From Mycolicibacterium peregrinum (GTDB lineage Bacteria; Actinomycetota; Actinomycetes; Mycobacteriales; Mycobacteriaceae), in NCBI RefSeq assembly GCF_001665785.1, contig NZ_LZSO01000016.1, forward strand, positions 62,001 to 126,000: DNA of 64,000 bases. The letters run 5' to 3'. Each line of letters begins with the position of its first letter. Within the stretch, counting starts at the first letter, position 1. The position numbers were made by a program, and so were the translations under genes. This document shows positions 37,556 to 45,536 of this stretch, one piece after another. The notes under the pieces are model-generated. The model worked only from the letters and a program-made list of their open reading frames with translations. It had not been told where the DNA came from and made no database searches.

Positions 37556-37571
37556 AACCAACCGGTAGGTT
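37556..37571. promoter_or_regulatory. Operator candidate of the DUF1446-fadE13-accD2-accA2-fadE12-echA7 operon
   Basis: AACCAACCGGTAGGTT is a palindrome except at one base pair of positions (AACCwACCGGTwGGTT). It lies 30 bp before the first gene of the operon, a TetR-type layout. No regulator gene is adjacent. Confidence 0.5.
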
Positions 37572-37716
37572 AGCGGGTACCGCCGGTCCCACGTCAAGGG
37601 CTCACCCGCGTTTTGGAGCAGCGCCAGGTCAACCGTTACTCTGTACCTAATCGTCGCCGCCGGTGAGCTCATTTCGATTTCGCGCGGCAACAACCCAGAG
37701 CAAGGAGATGCACGTC

Positions 37717-37890
37717 ATGGCTGTGCCCAAGCGCAGAATGTCGCGCGCGAACACCCGTAGCCGGCGCGCGCAGTGGAAGGCCGAGGCCACCGGACTCGTC
37801 GGCGTCAATGTCGCCGGTCAGCAGCACAAGGTGCCGCGCCGTCTGCTGAAGGCCGCCCGTCTCGGCCTGGTCGACCTCGACAAGCGCTAG
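37717..37890 (+). CDS. rpmF: 50S ribosomal protein L32, zinc-independent form
   Basis: 57 residues ([20 protein letters not shown]). The ATG at 37717 follows AAGGAG; the frame upstream is non-coding. There is no cysteine, so the zinc ribbon of the C+ form is absent, as in M. tuberculosis RpmF. It is located upstream of mprA as in the Rv0979A region. Confidence 0.95.
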   Translation: MAVPKRRMSRANTRSRRAQWKAEATGLVGVNVAGQQHKVPRRLLKAARLGLVDLDKR

Positions 37891-37908
37891 AACCGCAGAG
37901 ACTTCTTC

Positions 37909-37940
37909 AAAAAGCGCTATCCCTCGCGATAGCGCTTTTT
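37909..37940. terminator. Terminator of rpmF
   Basis: aaaaagcgctatc-cctcgc-gatagcgcttttt: a perfect 13-bp stem, A-run before and T-run after, 18 bp after the rpmF stop. It is a classical intrinsic terminator. Confidence 0.92.
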
Positions 37941-37997
37941 GTCGTGTCTCTGGGCTGAATAGGCTGCGCAAAACGCAAGGAGAATTTGCGGCGCGCC

Positions 37998-38016
37998 TCT
38001 CAGCCCACTCTCAGAC
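37998..38016 (+). promoter_or_regulatory. MprA box upstream of mprA
   Basis: TCTCAGCC-cac-TCTCAGAC has two 8-bp direct repeats with a 3-nt spacer, 14 bp before the mprA start. The layout matches the published MprA box, and MprA is known to regulate its own operon. Confidence 0.75.
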
Positions 38017-38030
38017 AGCGGGTTGAAACT

Positions 38031-38723
38031 GTGCCTGTGCGCATACTTGTCGTGGACGACGATCGCGCTGTGCGCGAATCCCTGCGCCGGTCGCTTTCTT
38101 TCAACGGATACTCGGTCGAGCTCGCCCAAGATGGGGTCGAAGCGCTCGAGGCGATTTCCAATGACCGGCCCGACGCTGTGGTTTTGGACGTGATGATGCC
38201 GCGGCTGGACGGTCTGGAGGTGTGCCGGCAGCTCCGCAGCACCGGCGACGACCTGCCGATCCTGGTGCTGACGGCCCGCGACTCGGTCTCTGAGCGGGTC
38301 GCCGGGCTGGACGCCGGCGCGGATGACTACCTGCCCAAGCCGTTTGCGCTCGAGGAACTGCTGGCGCGGATGCGGGCGTTGCTGCGCCGAACTGTCAGCG
38401 ACGACGGCGCCGATTCGCAGAAGATGTCGTTCTCGGACCTGACCCTGGACCCGGTGACCCGTGAGGTGACCCGCGGCGAACGCCAGATCAGCCTCACCCG
38501 CACCGAGTTCTCGCTGCTGGAAATGCTCATCGCCAACCCCCGCCGGGTGCTCACCCGCAGCCGCATCCTCGAAGAGGTCTGGGGCTTCGACTTCCCGACC
38601 TCCGGGAATGCGCTTGAGGTCTACATCGGCTACCTGCGGCGCAAGACCGAGGCCGAAGGTGAGATTCGACTGATCCACACCGTGCGCGGCGTCGGCTACG
38701 TGCTGCGCGAAACACCCCCCTGA
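38031..38723 (+). CDS. mprA: Response regulator MprA
   Basis: 230 residues from the GTG at 38031. The receiver domain has acidic D9-D11, phospho-acceptor Asp53 ([12 protein letters not shown]), Thr in LVLTARD and Lys in LPKPF. The C-terminal OmpR-type winged helix reads [20 protein letters not shown], then [13 protein letters not shown] and [11 protein letters not shown]. MprAB controls envelope stress, sigE/sigB and pepD in mycobacteria. The mprB gene starts 4 bp after the stop. Confidence 0.96.
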   Translation: MPVRILVVDDDRAVRESLRRSLSFNGYSVELAQDGVEALEAISNDRPDAVVLDVMMPRLDGLEVCRQLRSTGDDLPILVLTARDSVSERVAGLDAGADDYLPKPFALEELLARMRALLRRTVSDDGADSQKMSFSDLTLDPVTREVTRGERQISLTRTEFSLLEMLIANPRRVLTRSRILEEVWGFDFPTSGNALEVYIGYLRRKTEAEGEIRLIHTVRGVGYVLRETPP

Positions 38724-38727
38724 TTTG

Positions 38728-40227
38728 ATGGCGCTGAACGACAACGACGGTCGCACCACCCCCATGTACATTGGGCGGCCCGCCGCCGTCCTACGAAACA
38801 CCAGCTCACTGTCATTGCGCTGGCGCGTGATGATGCTGGCGATGTCGATGGTGGCCATGGTGGTCGTGCTGATGGCCGTCGCCGTCTACGCGGTGGTGTC
38901 CCGTGCGCTCTACGACGATCTGGACAACCAGCTGCACAGCCGAGCCCGGCTGCTCATCGAGAGCGGATCGCTGGCCGCCGACCCAGGCAAGGCGATCGAG
39001 GGCACCGCGTACTCGGATGTCAACGCGATGCTGGTGATCCCGGGCCGGTCCATCTACACGGCCAACCAGCAGGGCCAGATGCTGCCGCTCGGCAAGCCCG
39101 AGAAGGACGTCATCTCCGGCGAGCTCCTGATGTCGCTGCGCACCGCCAACCACCAGCGGGTGCTCGCGGTGCACCTGGCCAACGGCAGTTCCCTGCTGAT
39201 CTCGAAGAGCCTGGCGCCCACTGTCCAAGTGCTGCGACGTCTGGGCACGGTGCTGCTGATCGTCGGAGGTGTCGGCGTGGCAGTGGCTGCCATGGCCGGT
39301 GGAGCGGTGGCCCGGGCCGGGCTCAGACCGGTGGGCAGACTCACCGAAGCCGCGGAGCGGGTCGCCCGCACCGACGACCTGCGGCCCATCCCGGTGGTCG
39401 GCAGCGACGAGCTCGCCCGGCTCACCGAGGCGTTCAACATGATGTTGCGGGCGCTGGCCGAATCGCGGGAACGGCAGTCCCGGCTGGTCTCCGACGCCGG
39501 GCATGAGCTGAGAACGCCGCTGACCTCGCTGCGCACCAATGTCGAACTGTTGATGGCCTCGCAGGCGCCCGGGGCGCCGCCGCTGCCCAGGGACGAGATG
39601 GATGGGTTGCAGCAGGACGTGATCGCCCAGATCGAGGAGCTCTCCACCCTGGTCGGCGACCTCGTCGACCTCACCCGCGACGACGCGGGCGGCATCACCC
39701 CGGAACCGGTCGACATGTCCGAGGTCGTCGACCGCAGCCTGGAGCGGGTCCGGCGGCGCCGCAATGACATCGACTTCGACGTCGATGTCGTCGGCTGGCA
39801 GGTGTTCGGCGATGCACCCGGACTCGGCCGCGCGGTGCTCAACCTGCTCGACAACGCCGCCAAGTGGAGCCCGGCCGGCGGGGCCGTCGGTGTCCGGTTG
39901 CGCCAGATCGATCCGACGCATGCCGAGCTGGTGGTCTCCGATCATGGGCCCGGTATCCCTCCGCAGGAACGCGCGTTGGTGTTCGAGCGGTTCTACCGAT
40001 CCGATGCCGCCAGGGCGATGCCGGGATCCGGCCTCGGATTGGCTATCGTCCAGCAGGTGGTGCTGAAGCACGGCGGTGCCCTGCACATCGACGAGACCGT
40101 GCCGGGTGGCACCCCACCGGGAGCTTCGTTTCACATGGTGCTGCCGGGACAGCCGATCTCGAATGCCGATGCGACACACGTGTCCCCGGTCGGTGATGGG
40201 CACACCGTCGGTGTCGAGAAAAAGTGA
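38728..40227 (+). CDS. mprB: Sensor histidine kinase MprB
   Basis: 499 residues from the ATG at 38728. One transmembrane helix near 35-55 (MVAMVVVLMAVAVYAVV), an extracytoplasmic loop (about 56-160), a second helix (VLLIVGGVGVAVAAMAGGAV), HAMP, the H-box VSDAGHELRTPLTSLR (His259), the N-box LNLLDNAAKWSP and G-boxes VVSDHGPGIP and GSGLGLAIVQ. The extracytoplasmic loop senses unfolded protein stress together with DnaK in M. tuberculosis. Confidence 0.96.
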   Translation: MALNDNDGRTTPMYIGRPAAVLRNTSSLSLRWRVMMLAMSMVAMVVVLMAVAVYAVVSRALYDDLDNQLHSRARLLIESGSLAADPGKAIEGTAYSDVNAMLVIPGRSIYTANQQGQMLPLGKPEKDVISGELLMSLRTANHQRVLAVHLANGSSLLISKSLAPTVQVLRRLGTVLLIVGGVGVAVAAMAGGAVARAGLRPVGRLTEAAERVARTDDLRPIPVVGSDELARLTEAFNMMLRALAESRERQSRLVSDAGHELRTPLTSLRTNVELLMASQAPGAPPLPRDEMDGLQQDVIAQIEELSTLVGDLVDLTRDDAGGITPEPVDMSEVVDRSLERVRRRRNDIDFDVDVVGWQVFGDAPGLGRAVLNLLDNAAKWSPAGGAVGVRLRQIDPTHAELVVSDHGPGIPPQERALVFERFYRSDAARAMPGSGLGLAIVQQVVLKHGGALHIDETVPGGTPPGASFHMVLPGQPISNADATHVSPVGDGHTVGVEKK

Positions 40228-40284
40228 GACAGTTGAGGTGGTCGGGGGACCAGTCATGGATGGACCAGAAATCTCTAAGTGGAT

Positions 40285-40303
40285 TCTCAGCCCATCTGGG
40301 CAA
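40285..40303 (+). promoter_or_regulatory. MprA-box-like site upstream of pepD
   Basis: TCTCAGCC-cat-CTGGGCAA: the first half is identical to the first half of the mprA box, the second is degenerate. It lies 121 bp before pepD, a known MprA target. Confidence 0.5.
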
Positions 40304-40423
40304 CCTGAGTGACCACGACTTCGTTTGACGAAGTGACGGACACGAGGGTTGGACATACGGGTCGGACCGGATCGGCGTGACTGGCCGGCTGGACCTTATT
40401 ACAAGAGAAGAGCACGCAGCACA

Positions 40424-41833
40424 ATGACGAACCACCCGAGGTACCCCCAGCAGCCGGAGCAGCATCCCGGCGGCGCCCCCGGATACGCCGGTGCGCGTCC
40501 TGATCCTTACCAGTCACAGCCCTATGACTGGCGCTACGCGCGTCAACAGCCGTCGCAGCAGCAGCAACAACAACTGCCGCCCCCGCAGCAGTCGCACCAG
40601 ACGCAGCAGCACCAGGCACCGCAGCACCAGCCGCAGCCGCAGGCCTACCGCGCGCCCTATGACCCGTACCGGATTCCGGCCGGCCCGCAGCCCGTCCCGG
40701 CGAAGAAGCGGTCCATGACCGGCGTGGTGGCCGGCGCGCTCGCCGTGGCCGTGGTCTCGGCAGGCATCGGTGGCGGGGTCGCAACTTTCGTACACGACGA
40801 CCACCCGCGTCTGGGCACGCAAGGCCTCGGCGCCGCACCGACTGTTCCCGCCGCGGCCCTGCCGCCGGGTTCGGTGGAGCAGGTGGCTGCCAAGGTCGTA
40901 CCGAGTGTGGTCAAGCTCGAGACCGACCTGGGGCGTGCCTCCGAGGAGGGCTCCGGCATCATCCTCACCGCCGACGGCCTCATCCTGACCAACAACCACG
41001 TCGTGCAGGCCGCCAAGCCGGGCGGCCCCGGCCCCGCGCCGGTACCGGGCGGGGCGCCTGCACCGGCCGGCGCCCAGACCAAGGTGACGTTCTCCGACGG
41101 GACCACCAAGTCGTTCACCGTCGTGGGTACGGACCCGAGCAGTGACATCGCGGTGGTACGCGCACAGGACGTCTCGGGCCTCACTCCCATCACGCTCGGC
41201 TCCTCGGCCAACCTGCGGGTGGGTCAGGATGTGGTGGCGGTCGGTTCACCGCTCGGACTCGAAGGGACGGTCACCACCGGCATCGTCAGCGCGCTGAACC
41301 GCCCGGTCGCCGCCGGCGGCGACGCCCGCAACCAGAACACGGTGCTCGATGCCATCCAGACCGACGCTGCGATCAACCCGGGTAACTCCGGTGGCGCCCT
41401 GGTCAACATGAACGGCGAGCTGGTCGGGATCAACTCGGCGATCGCCACCATGGGCGGGGATTCGCCGCAGGCGCAGAGCGGGTCGATCGGACTTGGCTTC
41501 GCGATCCCGGTGGACCAGGCCAAGCGCATCGCCGACGAGCTGATCCAGAACGGGACGGCCTCGCACGCGTCGCTGGGTGTGCAGGTCAGCAATGACACCA
41601 CCAGTGACGGTGCCAAGATCGTCGAGGTCACCAACGGTGGAGCCGCCGCAGCAGCAGGGCTGCCCAGCGGCGTGGTGGTCACGAAGGTCGACGAACGGGT
41701 GATCGGCAGCGCTGACGCGCTCGTCGCCGCGGTGCGGTCCAAAGCCCCCGGCGACAAGGTCACGCTGACCTTCCTCGACCAGGGCGGCAAGCCGCAGACC
41801 ATCGAGGTCACCCTCGGCAGGGCCGAGCAGTGA
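40424..41833 (+). CDS. pepD: HtrA-like serine protease with PDZ domain
   Basis: 469 residues from the ATG at 40424. A Gln/Pro-rich cytosolic N terminus (1-95), one transmembrane helix (MTGVVAGALAVAVVSAGIGG), then a trypsin-like domain with catalytic His in ILTNNHVVQA, Asp in DPSSDIAVVRA and Ser in NPGNSGGALVN. A C-terminal PDZ domain (about 385-465) contains LGVQVSNDTTSDGAK and GLPSGVVVTKVDERVIG. It degrades or holds misfolded envelope proteins and acts with MprAB. The stop overlaps the moaB2 start. Confidence 0.95.
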   Translation: MTNHPRYPQQPEQHPGGAPGYAGARPDPYQSQPYDWRYARQQPSQQQQQQLPPPQQSHQTQQHQAPQHQPQPQAYRAPYDPYRIPAGPQPVPAKKRSMTGVVAGALAVAVVSAGIGGGVATFVHDDHPRLGTQGLGAAPTVPAAALPPGSVEQVAAKVVPSVVKLETDLGRASEEGSGIILTADGLILTNNHVVQAAKPGGPGPAPVPGGAPAPAGAQTKVTFSDGTTKSFTVVGTDPSSDIAVVRAQDVSGLTPITLGSSANLRVGQDVVAVGSPLGLEGTVTTGIVSALNRPVAAGGDARNQNTVLDAIQTDAAINPGNSGGALVNMNGELVGINSAIATMGGDSPQAQSGSIGLGFAIPVDQAKRIADELIQNGTASHASLGVQVSNDTTSDGAKIVEVTNGGAAAAAGLPSGVVVTKVDERVIGSADALVAAVRSKAPGDKVTLTFLDQGGKPQTIEVTLGRAEQ

Positions 41834-42408
41834 GCACGCTCACCGGGCCCGGCGGGATGGCCACACTGCGTCTGGCTGCACCGTTGTCTGCCGCCGGATA
41901 TACGGTTGCAGGCATGGAACAGCCAGGGGAGTTGGTGGGCCGGGCGCTCGTCGTCGTCGTCGATGATCGCACCGCACACGGCGAGGAAGACCACAGCGGT
42001 CCGTTGGTCACAGAGTTGTTGGGTGAGGCCGGTTTCGTCGTCGACGGGGTCGTGGTGGTGGCTGCGGACGAAGTCGAGATCCGCAACGCGCTGAACACCG
42101 CGGTGATCGGCGGTGTCGATCTGGTGGTGTCGGTCGGTGGTACGGGGGTGACGCCGCGCGATGTGACGCCGGAAGCCACCCTCGACATCCTCGACCGCGA
42201 GCTGCTGGGCATCGCCGAGGCGCTGCGGGCATCGGGCCTCTCCGCCGGCATTGTCGACGCGGGTCTGTCCCGCGGGCTGTGCGGCGTCTCGGGCAGCACG
42301 CTGGTGGTGAACATCGCCGGGTCACGTGCCGCGGTGCGCGACGGCATGGCCACCCTCGGCCCGCTGGCTGCGCAGGTGATCGGCCAGTTATCAAGTTTGG
42401 AGATCTGA
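41830..42408 (+). CDS. moaB2: Molybdopterin-binding MoaB/MogA-like protein
   Basis: 192 residues from a GTG overlapping the pepD stop (GTGA). An ATG at 41914 (MEQPGELVGRALVVVVDD) is a strong alternative start and the first residue with clear family similarity. Motifs: HSGPLVTELLGEAGF, DLVVSVGGTGVTPRDVTPEAT and SGLSAGIVDAGLSRGLCGVSG, the MPT-binding fold of MoaB/MogA. It matches Rv0984 in order. Confidence 0.9.
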   Translation: MSTLTGPGGMATLRLAAPLSAAGYTVAGMEQPGELVGRALVVVVDDRTAHGEEDHSGPLVTELLGEAGFVVDGVVVVAADEVEIRNALNTAVIGGVDLVVSVGGTGVTPRDVTPEATLDILDRELLGIAEALRASGLSAGIVDAGLSRGLCGVSGSTLVVNIAGSRAAVRDGMATLGPLAAQVIGQLSSLEI

Positions 42409-42411
42409 ACG

Positions 42412-42450
42412 CAAACGGAAACGGCGGCCATCGGCCGCCGTTTCCGTTTG
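42412..42450 (+). terminator. Terminator of the pepD-moaB2 unit
   Basis: caaacggaaacggcggcc and ggccgccgtttccgtttg form a perfect 18-bp stem with loop ATC, 3 bp after the moaB2 stop. Confidence 0.85.
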
Positions 42451-42525
42451 TTGGCGAATGTCGCGCCCAACGTTCATGCTGGTTAAGAGCAGGTTAACGG
42501 GCGCTGCACACCGCTCGACTTGCAA

Positions 42526-42541
42526 TGTGATCTTCGTCACA
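42526..42541. promoter_or_regulatory. CRP-type binding site
   Basis: TGTGA-tcttcg-TCACA matches the mycobacterial CRP (Rv3676-type) consensus TGTGAnnnnnnTCACA exactly. It ends just before the ribosome site of the small gene at 42555, so occupancy could block transcription or initiation. Confidence 0.65.
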
Positions 42542-42554
42542 AAGGGGAATCGTG

Positions 42555-42713
42555 ATGCCGGAGGCGAACAAAATGTCCCGTCACGCAGTTAACAAGATCT
42601 TCGGCGAGGCCCTCCCGGACATCGCTCCCGACGAACGCGACACCGCTTCGCCGGAGGATGACGCCGATCGCGACCGATGGCTGCGGAACAACATTCCACC
42701 GCATCATCGATGA
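42555..42713 (+). CDS. Small hydrophilic protein, 52 residues
   Basis: MPEANKMSRHAVNKIFGE, then ALPDIAPDERDTASPEDD, then ADRDRWLRNNIPPHHR and a TGA. It is preceded by AAAGGGG at the right distance from the ATG (or from a GTG one codon earlier). Composition is acidic with a basic C terminus; no signal peptide or membrane segment. The good ribosome site and strict CRP-type site argue that it is real. The function is unknown. Confidence 0.65.
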   Translation: MPEANKMSRHAVNKIFGEALPDIAPDERDTASPEDDADRDRWLRNNIPPHHR

Positions 42714-43101
42714 ATAGGTGAACGGCCTGTAAGGGCAGGAAAACCCTGGCGGGCAGTGTGGTCTGGGCCTCAGCTCGTTACCAAGGCGAACGGCGTCACA
42801 GCATTGCCCTGCGGGCCAACTTGCAGCACCGCGACCTTGTGCGCCAGCTCTCAGCCGGCTTTCAGCAAATTTTGATCGATTGAACGTATGCGGCCCCGCG
42901 GATATGTGCTTGCGTTGCCGCCCGGATGCACTGCCGTTATGTTCCTCGTGTCAACGATGAGCATTAAGTAAGAGCGACGTGTGGAGTTCCTAATCCGCAT
43001 CACATGTTGGTCTTGCGCGGCGGTACGGTCTGCGGGGGCCGGGACCGCCAACCACAAAACGGTGGGCCTCCGGGAGCACCGGCGATAAAGCTAGGGAGAA
43101 C
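42714..43101. other. Upstream region of the porin gene
   Basis: 388 bp without a credible gene; the minus-strand frame at 42851-43057 looks accidental. It contains the MprA-box-like repeat at 42849-42867, an AT-rich segment and a TATGTT -10-like hexamer near 42936. Long leaders are known for msp genes. AGGGAG precedes the porin start. Confidence 0.55.
42849..42867 (+). promoter_or_regulatory. MprA-box-like direct repeat upstream of the porin
   Basis: TCTCAGCC-ggc-TTTCAGCA has two 8-bp halves with a 3-nt spacer. The first half is identical to that of the mprA and pepD sites. It lies 234 bp before the porin ATG. Confidence 0.5.
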
Positions 43102-43737
43102 ATGAAGGCATTCAGTCGGGTGCTGGTCGCGTTAGTTGCAGCTATCGCGGCGTTGTTTACGAGCACGGGCGTTTCTCATGCGGGTCTGGACAATGAACTG
43201 AGCCTGGTCGATGGTCAGGACCGGACCCTGACGGTTCAGCAGTGGGACACCTTCCTCAATGGTGTGTTCCCGCTGGACCGCAACCGGCTGACCCGCGAAT
43301 GGTTCCATTCCGGCCGGGCCAAGTACACCGTCGCCGGCCCGGGTGCCGACGACTTCGAGGGCACCCTGGAGTTGGGCTACCAGATCGGCTTCCCCTGGTC
43401 GCTGGGTGTGGGGATCAACTTCTCCTACACGACCCCCAACATCCTGATCGACGACGGTGACATCACCGGCCCGCCCTTCGGCCTCGAGTCCGTCATCACC
43501 CCGAACCTGTTCCCTGGTGTGTCGATCAGTGCGGATCTGGGCAACGGCCCCGGTATCCAGGAAGTCGCGACCTTCTCGGTGGACGTCAAGGGTCCGGCCG
43601 GTGGGGTGGCGGTGTCCAACGCGCACGGCACGGTGACCGGTGCGGCCGGTGGCGTGTTGCTGCGTCCGTTCGCTCGCCTGATCGCCTCGACCGGTGACAG
43701 CGTCACCACCTATGGCGAGCCCTGGAACATGAACTAA
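43102..43737 (+). CDS. mspC: MspA-family outer-membrane porin
   Basis: 211 residues: a 27-residue signal peptide ending VSHA, then a 184-residue mature protein starting GLDNELSLVDGQ, the same mature length as MspA. The constriction-zone element NILIDDGDITGPP carries the paired Asp residues. The C terminus TYGEPWNMN is invariant in the family. It forms octameric channels for small hydrophilic nutrients in the mycolate outer membrane. The symbol mspC is proposed from position between moaB2 and mscL as in M. smegmatis; the sequence alone does not separate MspA, B, C and D. Confidence 0.9.
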   Translation: MKAFSRVLVALVAAIAALFTSTGVSHAGLDNELSLVDGQDRTLTVQQWDTFLNGVFPLDRNRLTREWFHSGRAKYTVAGPGADDFEGTLELGYQIGFPWSLGVGINFSYTTPNILIDDGDITGPPFGLESVITPNLFPGVSISADLGNGPGIQEVATFSVDVKGPAGGVAVSNAHGTVTGAAGGVLLRPFARLIASTGDSVTTYGEPWNMN

Positions 43738-43767
43738 GGACATTAACGTCCAGTTCTGAGCACCAAC

Positions 43768-43803
43768 AGAAGCAGCCCCTGGAGAAATCCAGGGGCTGCT
43801 TCT
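43768..43803. terminator. Bidirectional terminator between porin and mscL
   Basis: agaagcagcccctgg (43768-43782) and ccaggggctgcttct (43789-43803) form a perfect 15-bp stem, loop AGAAAT, between two convergent genes. Confidence 0.9.
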
Positions 43804-43820
43804 GTGTGTGCGGTGTGCGC

Positions 43821-44282
43821 TCAGGTGCGGTCGGCGCTCGTGTGCTTGGCAGTGTCGGGGCTCGGGCCGGTCCCGGGGCCGGTGACGTGCTTGCCGGTGT
43901 CGCCGTTGGAGGCCAGTAGGTCACGGATCTCGGTCAGCAGGCTCAACTCGGTGTCCTGGGCCTGTTCGACCTCGCCGCGCTCACGCAGCTTCTTGTACGG
44001 CAGGACGATGACGAAGTAGATCACCGCGGCCACCAGGATGAAGTTGATGAACGCCGACAGGACGGCGTTGAAGTCGATGAACGTCTCGGGATCGCCGCCG
44101 AGCGAGATCTTGAGGATCCCGTACTCCTTGCCGGGACCGGCGCCGATCCGGTCGATCAGTGGCTGCACCACCTTTTCGGTGAAGGCGGTGACCAATCCGG
44201 TGAAGGCGGCGCCGATGACCACAGCAACCGCAAGATCGATGACATTGCCGCGGGAGAGAAACTCTTTGAAGCCCTTCAACAT
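43821..44282 (-). CDS. mscL: Large-conductance mechanosensitive channel MscL
   Basis: 153 residues from the ATG at 44282 with AGGAAGGG upstream. [24 protein letters not shown] (split) is the N-terminal amphipathic helix and TM1 with the hydrophobic gate; TM2 is [21 protein letters not shown] helical C terminus with [14 protein letters not shown] is followed by a Thr/Pro-rich tail. It releases solutes on hypo-osmotic shock. The frame upstream of 44282 is not coding. Confidence 0.95.
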   Translation of the reverse strand: MLKGFKEFLSRGNVIDLAVAVVIGAAFTGLVTAFTEKVVQPLIDRIGAGPGKEYGILKISLGGDPETFIDFNAVLSAFINFILVAAVIYFVIVLPYKKLRERGEVEQAQDTELSLLTEIRDLLASNGDTGKHVTGPGTGPSPDTAKHTSADRT

Positions 44283-44417
44283 GCGGGGACCCTTCCTGCA
44301 GTGTGGGTTGTTAACTGGGACAAGCAAACAGTAACGGAGTTGGCCGAACGACTGGGTGATTGTGGGACAACAACTTCGACGCTTGTGAACTGCCTTGTCC
44401 GGCAAGAGAACCCGAGT

Positions 44418-45077
44418 TCAGTGGATGGTCAGTGTGAGCGCCTGCACCAGGCTGGTGGCCGCCACTTCATTGGCCGGGCGGGCCGGTAGCGCTACCAGCG
44501 CCACCCGGTCGCTGCCGACGCCGGCGCCGCGGGCCTTCTCCGAAACGAGCACCACCACGGCTCCTGCGGCCACCACGACCGGCCGGGCCGGACCCTTGTC
44601 GTCCTGATCGGCTGTCACCGTCAGCACATCGACGACGTCGCCGGGGCGGATCAGATCCAGCAGGGCGGTGTCGTTGAGTTTCACCGGCACGATGCGGGCA
44701 TCCGGACCGGCTGCCGTTTCGGCCAACCGCGATCCGAGCAGCCGGACATCGGTGATGACCTCGCCGCGACGGGCCGGGGCGGTCAGCGTCGCGCCGATCA
44801 TCGGTGCCACGTCACGCTGGGCGCCGTCGGGCACTGTGGCCGTGCTGCGCCGCTCCAGGCGCACGTCGGTGGCGGTCAACGCAACGCCGGAGGACAGGTC
44901 GTGCGCTGCCACCGCGACCTCGGTGTAGTCGCCGTGCGGATCGGAGCGCAACGCGGCAACGGCCGCCAGAATCACCAGACCGGCCGCCGCGGCGCGGCGC
45001 GCAGCCACGGTTCGGGTCCAATCAGGCCGGGCAGCAGTCAGCCGACGCCAGGGTGGCGGGTTGAGGGATTCGGCCAT
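44418..45077 (-). CDS. SAF-domain (CpaB-like) membrane protein, Rv0990c type
   Basis: 219 residues. A cytosolic N terminus of about 25 residues, one transmembrane segment (AAAAGLVILAAVAALRS), then an exported SAF domain: VAVAAHDLSSGVALTATDVRLE and GATLTAPARRGEVITDVRLLG. It ends with a second beta-rich region containing LLDLIRPGDVVDVLTV. CpaB-type proteins belong to Flp pilus assembly, but no pilus genes are nearby. The role is uncertain. Confidence 0.75.
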   Translation of the reverse strand: MAESLNPPPWRRLTAARPDWTRTVAARRAAAAGLVILAAVAALRSDPHGDYTEVAVAAHDLSSGVALTATDVRLERRSTATVPDGAQRDVAPMIGATLTAPARRGEVITDVRLLGSRLAETAAGPDARIVPVKLNDTALLDLIRPGDVVDVLTVTADQDDKGPARPVVVAAGAVVVLVSEKARGAGVGSDRVALVALPARPANEVAATSLVQALTLTIH

Positions 45078-45146
45078 GGCGCCACGCTAGGCGCGCGAGG
45101 GCCGGGTGGGAACGACGACTTCGCCGCCCTGTGGATAACTCGGAGG

Positions 45147-45473
45147 TTAGCTTGAGGCGGCCGCGGCGGGGGCGGCGCTGGAGCTGCTCGACGAGCTCGA
45201 GGACGAAGAGCTCGATGACGACGAGTCCGAGGACGTGCTCGACGAGGAGCTGTCGGCGCTCTTGGTGGACGAACCGTTGGTCGAGCTCTTGCCCGACTCG
45301 CGGTTGTCGGTGCGGTAGAAGCCGCTGCCCTTGAACACCACGCCGACCGAGCCGAAGAGCTTGCGCAGCTTGCCGGAGCACTTGGGGCAGGTGGTCAACG
45401 CATCGTCGCTGAAGGCCTGCACCGCGTCGAACCGATTGCCGCACTCAGTGCACGCGTAGGAATAGGTAGGCAC
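45147..45473 (-). CDS. ruc: FmdB-type zinc-ribbon protein, redox-regulated chaperone Ruc
   Basis: 108 residues. Two CxxC knuckles (YACTECGNRF and TTCPKCSGKL) form a zinc ribbon in the first 45 residues, followed by GSGFYRTDNR and a Ser-rich disordered tail (about 68-108). The M. tuberculosis orthologue Rv0991c (Ruc) is an oxidation-activated holdase controlled by HrcA. A CIRCE element lies 28 bp upstream here. Oxidation of the four Cys is the expected activation switch. Confidence 0.88.
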   Translation of the reverse strand: MPTYSYACTECGNRFDAVQAFSDDALTTCPKCSGKLRKLFGSVGVVFKGSGFYRTDNRESGKSSTNGSSTKSADSSSSSTSSDSSSSSSSSSSSSSSSSAAPAAAASS

Positions 45474-45500
45474 GAAAACCCTCCGAGTTGGTCAAACTTG

Positions 45501-45527
45501 TTAGCACTCTACCGGCTCAAGTGCTAG
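45501..45527. promoter_or_regulatory. CIRCE element (HrcA operator)
   Basis: TTAGCACTC-n9-AAGTGCTAG matches the CIRCE consensus TTAGCACTC-n9-GAGTGCTAA with changes only at the outer positions of the right arm. It is shared by ruc (minus) and the nuclease gene (plus, start 9 bp away). Confidence 0.8.
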
Positions 45528-45536
45528 AACCGCTAC

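Noticed and set aside
42851..43057. 68-codon minus-strand frame upstream of the porin
   Set aside because: No start context or conserved features, and it overlaps the likely porin promoter region.
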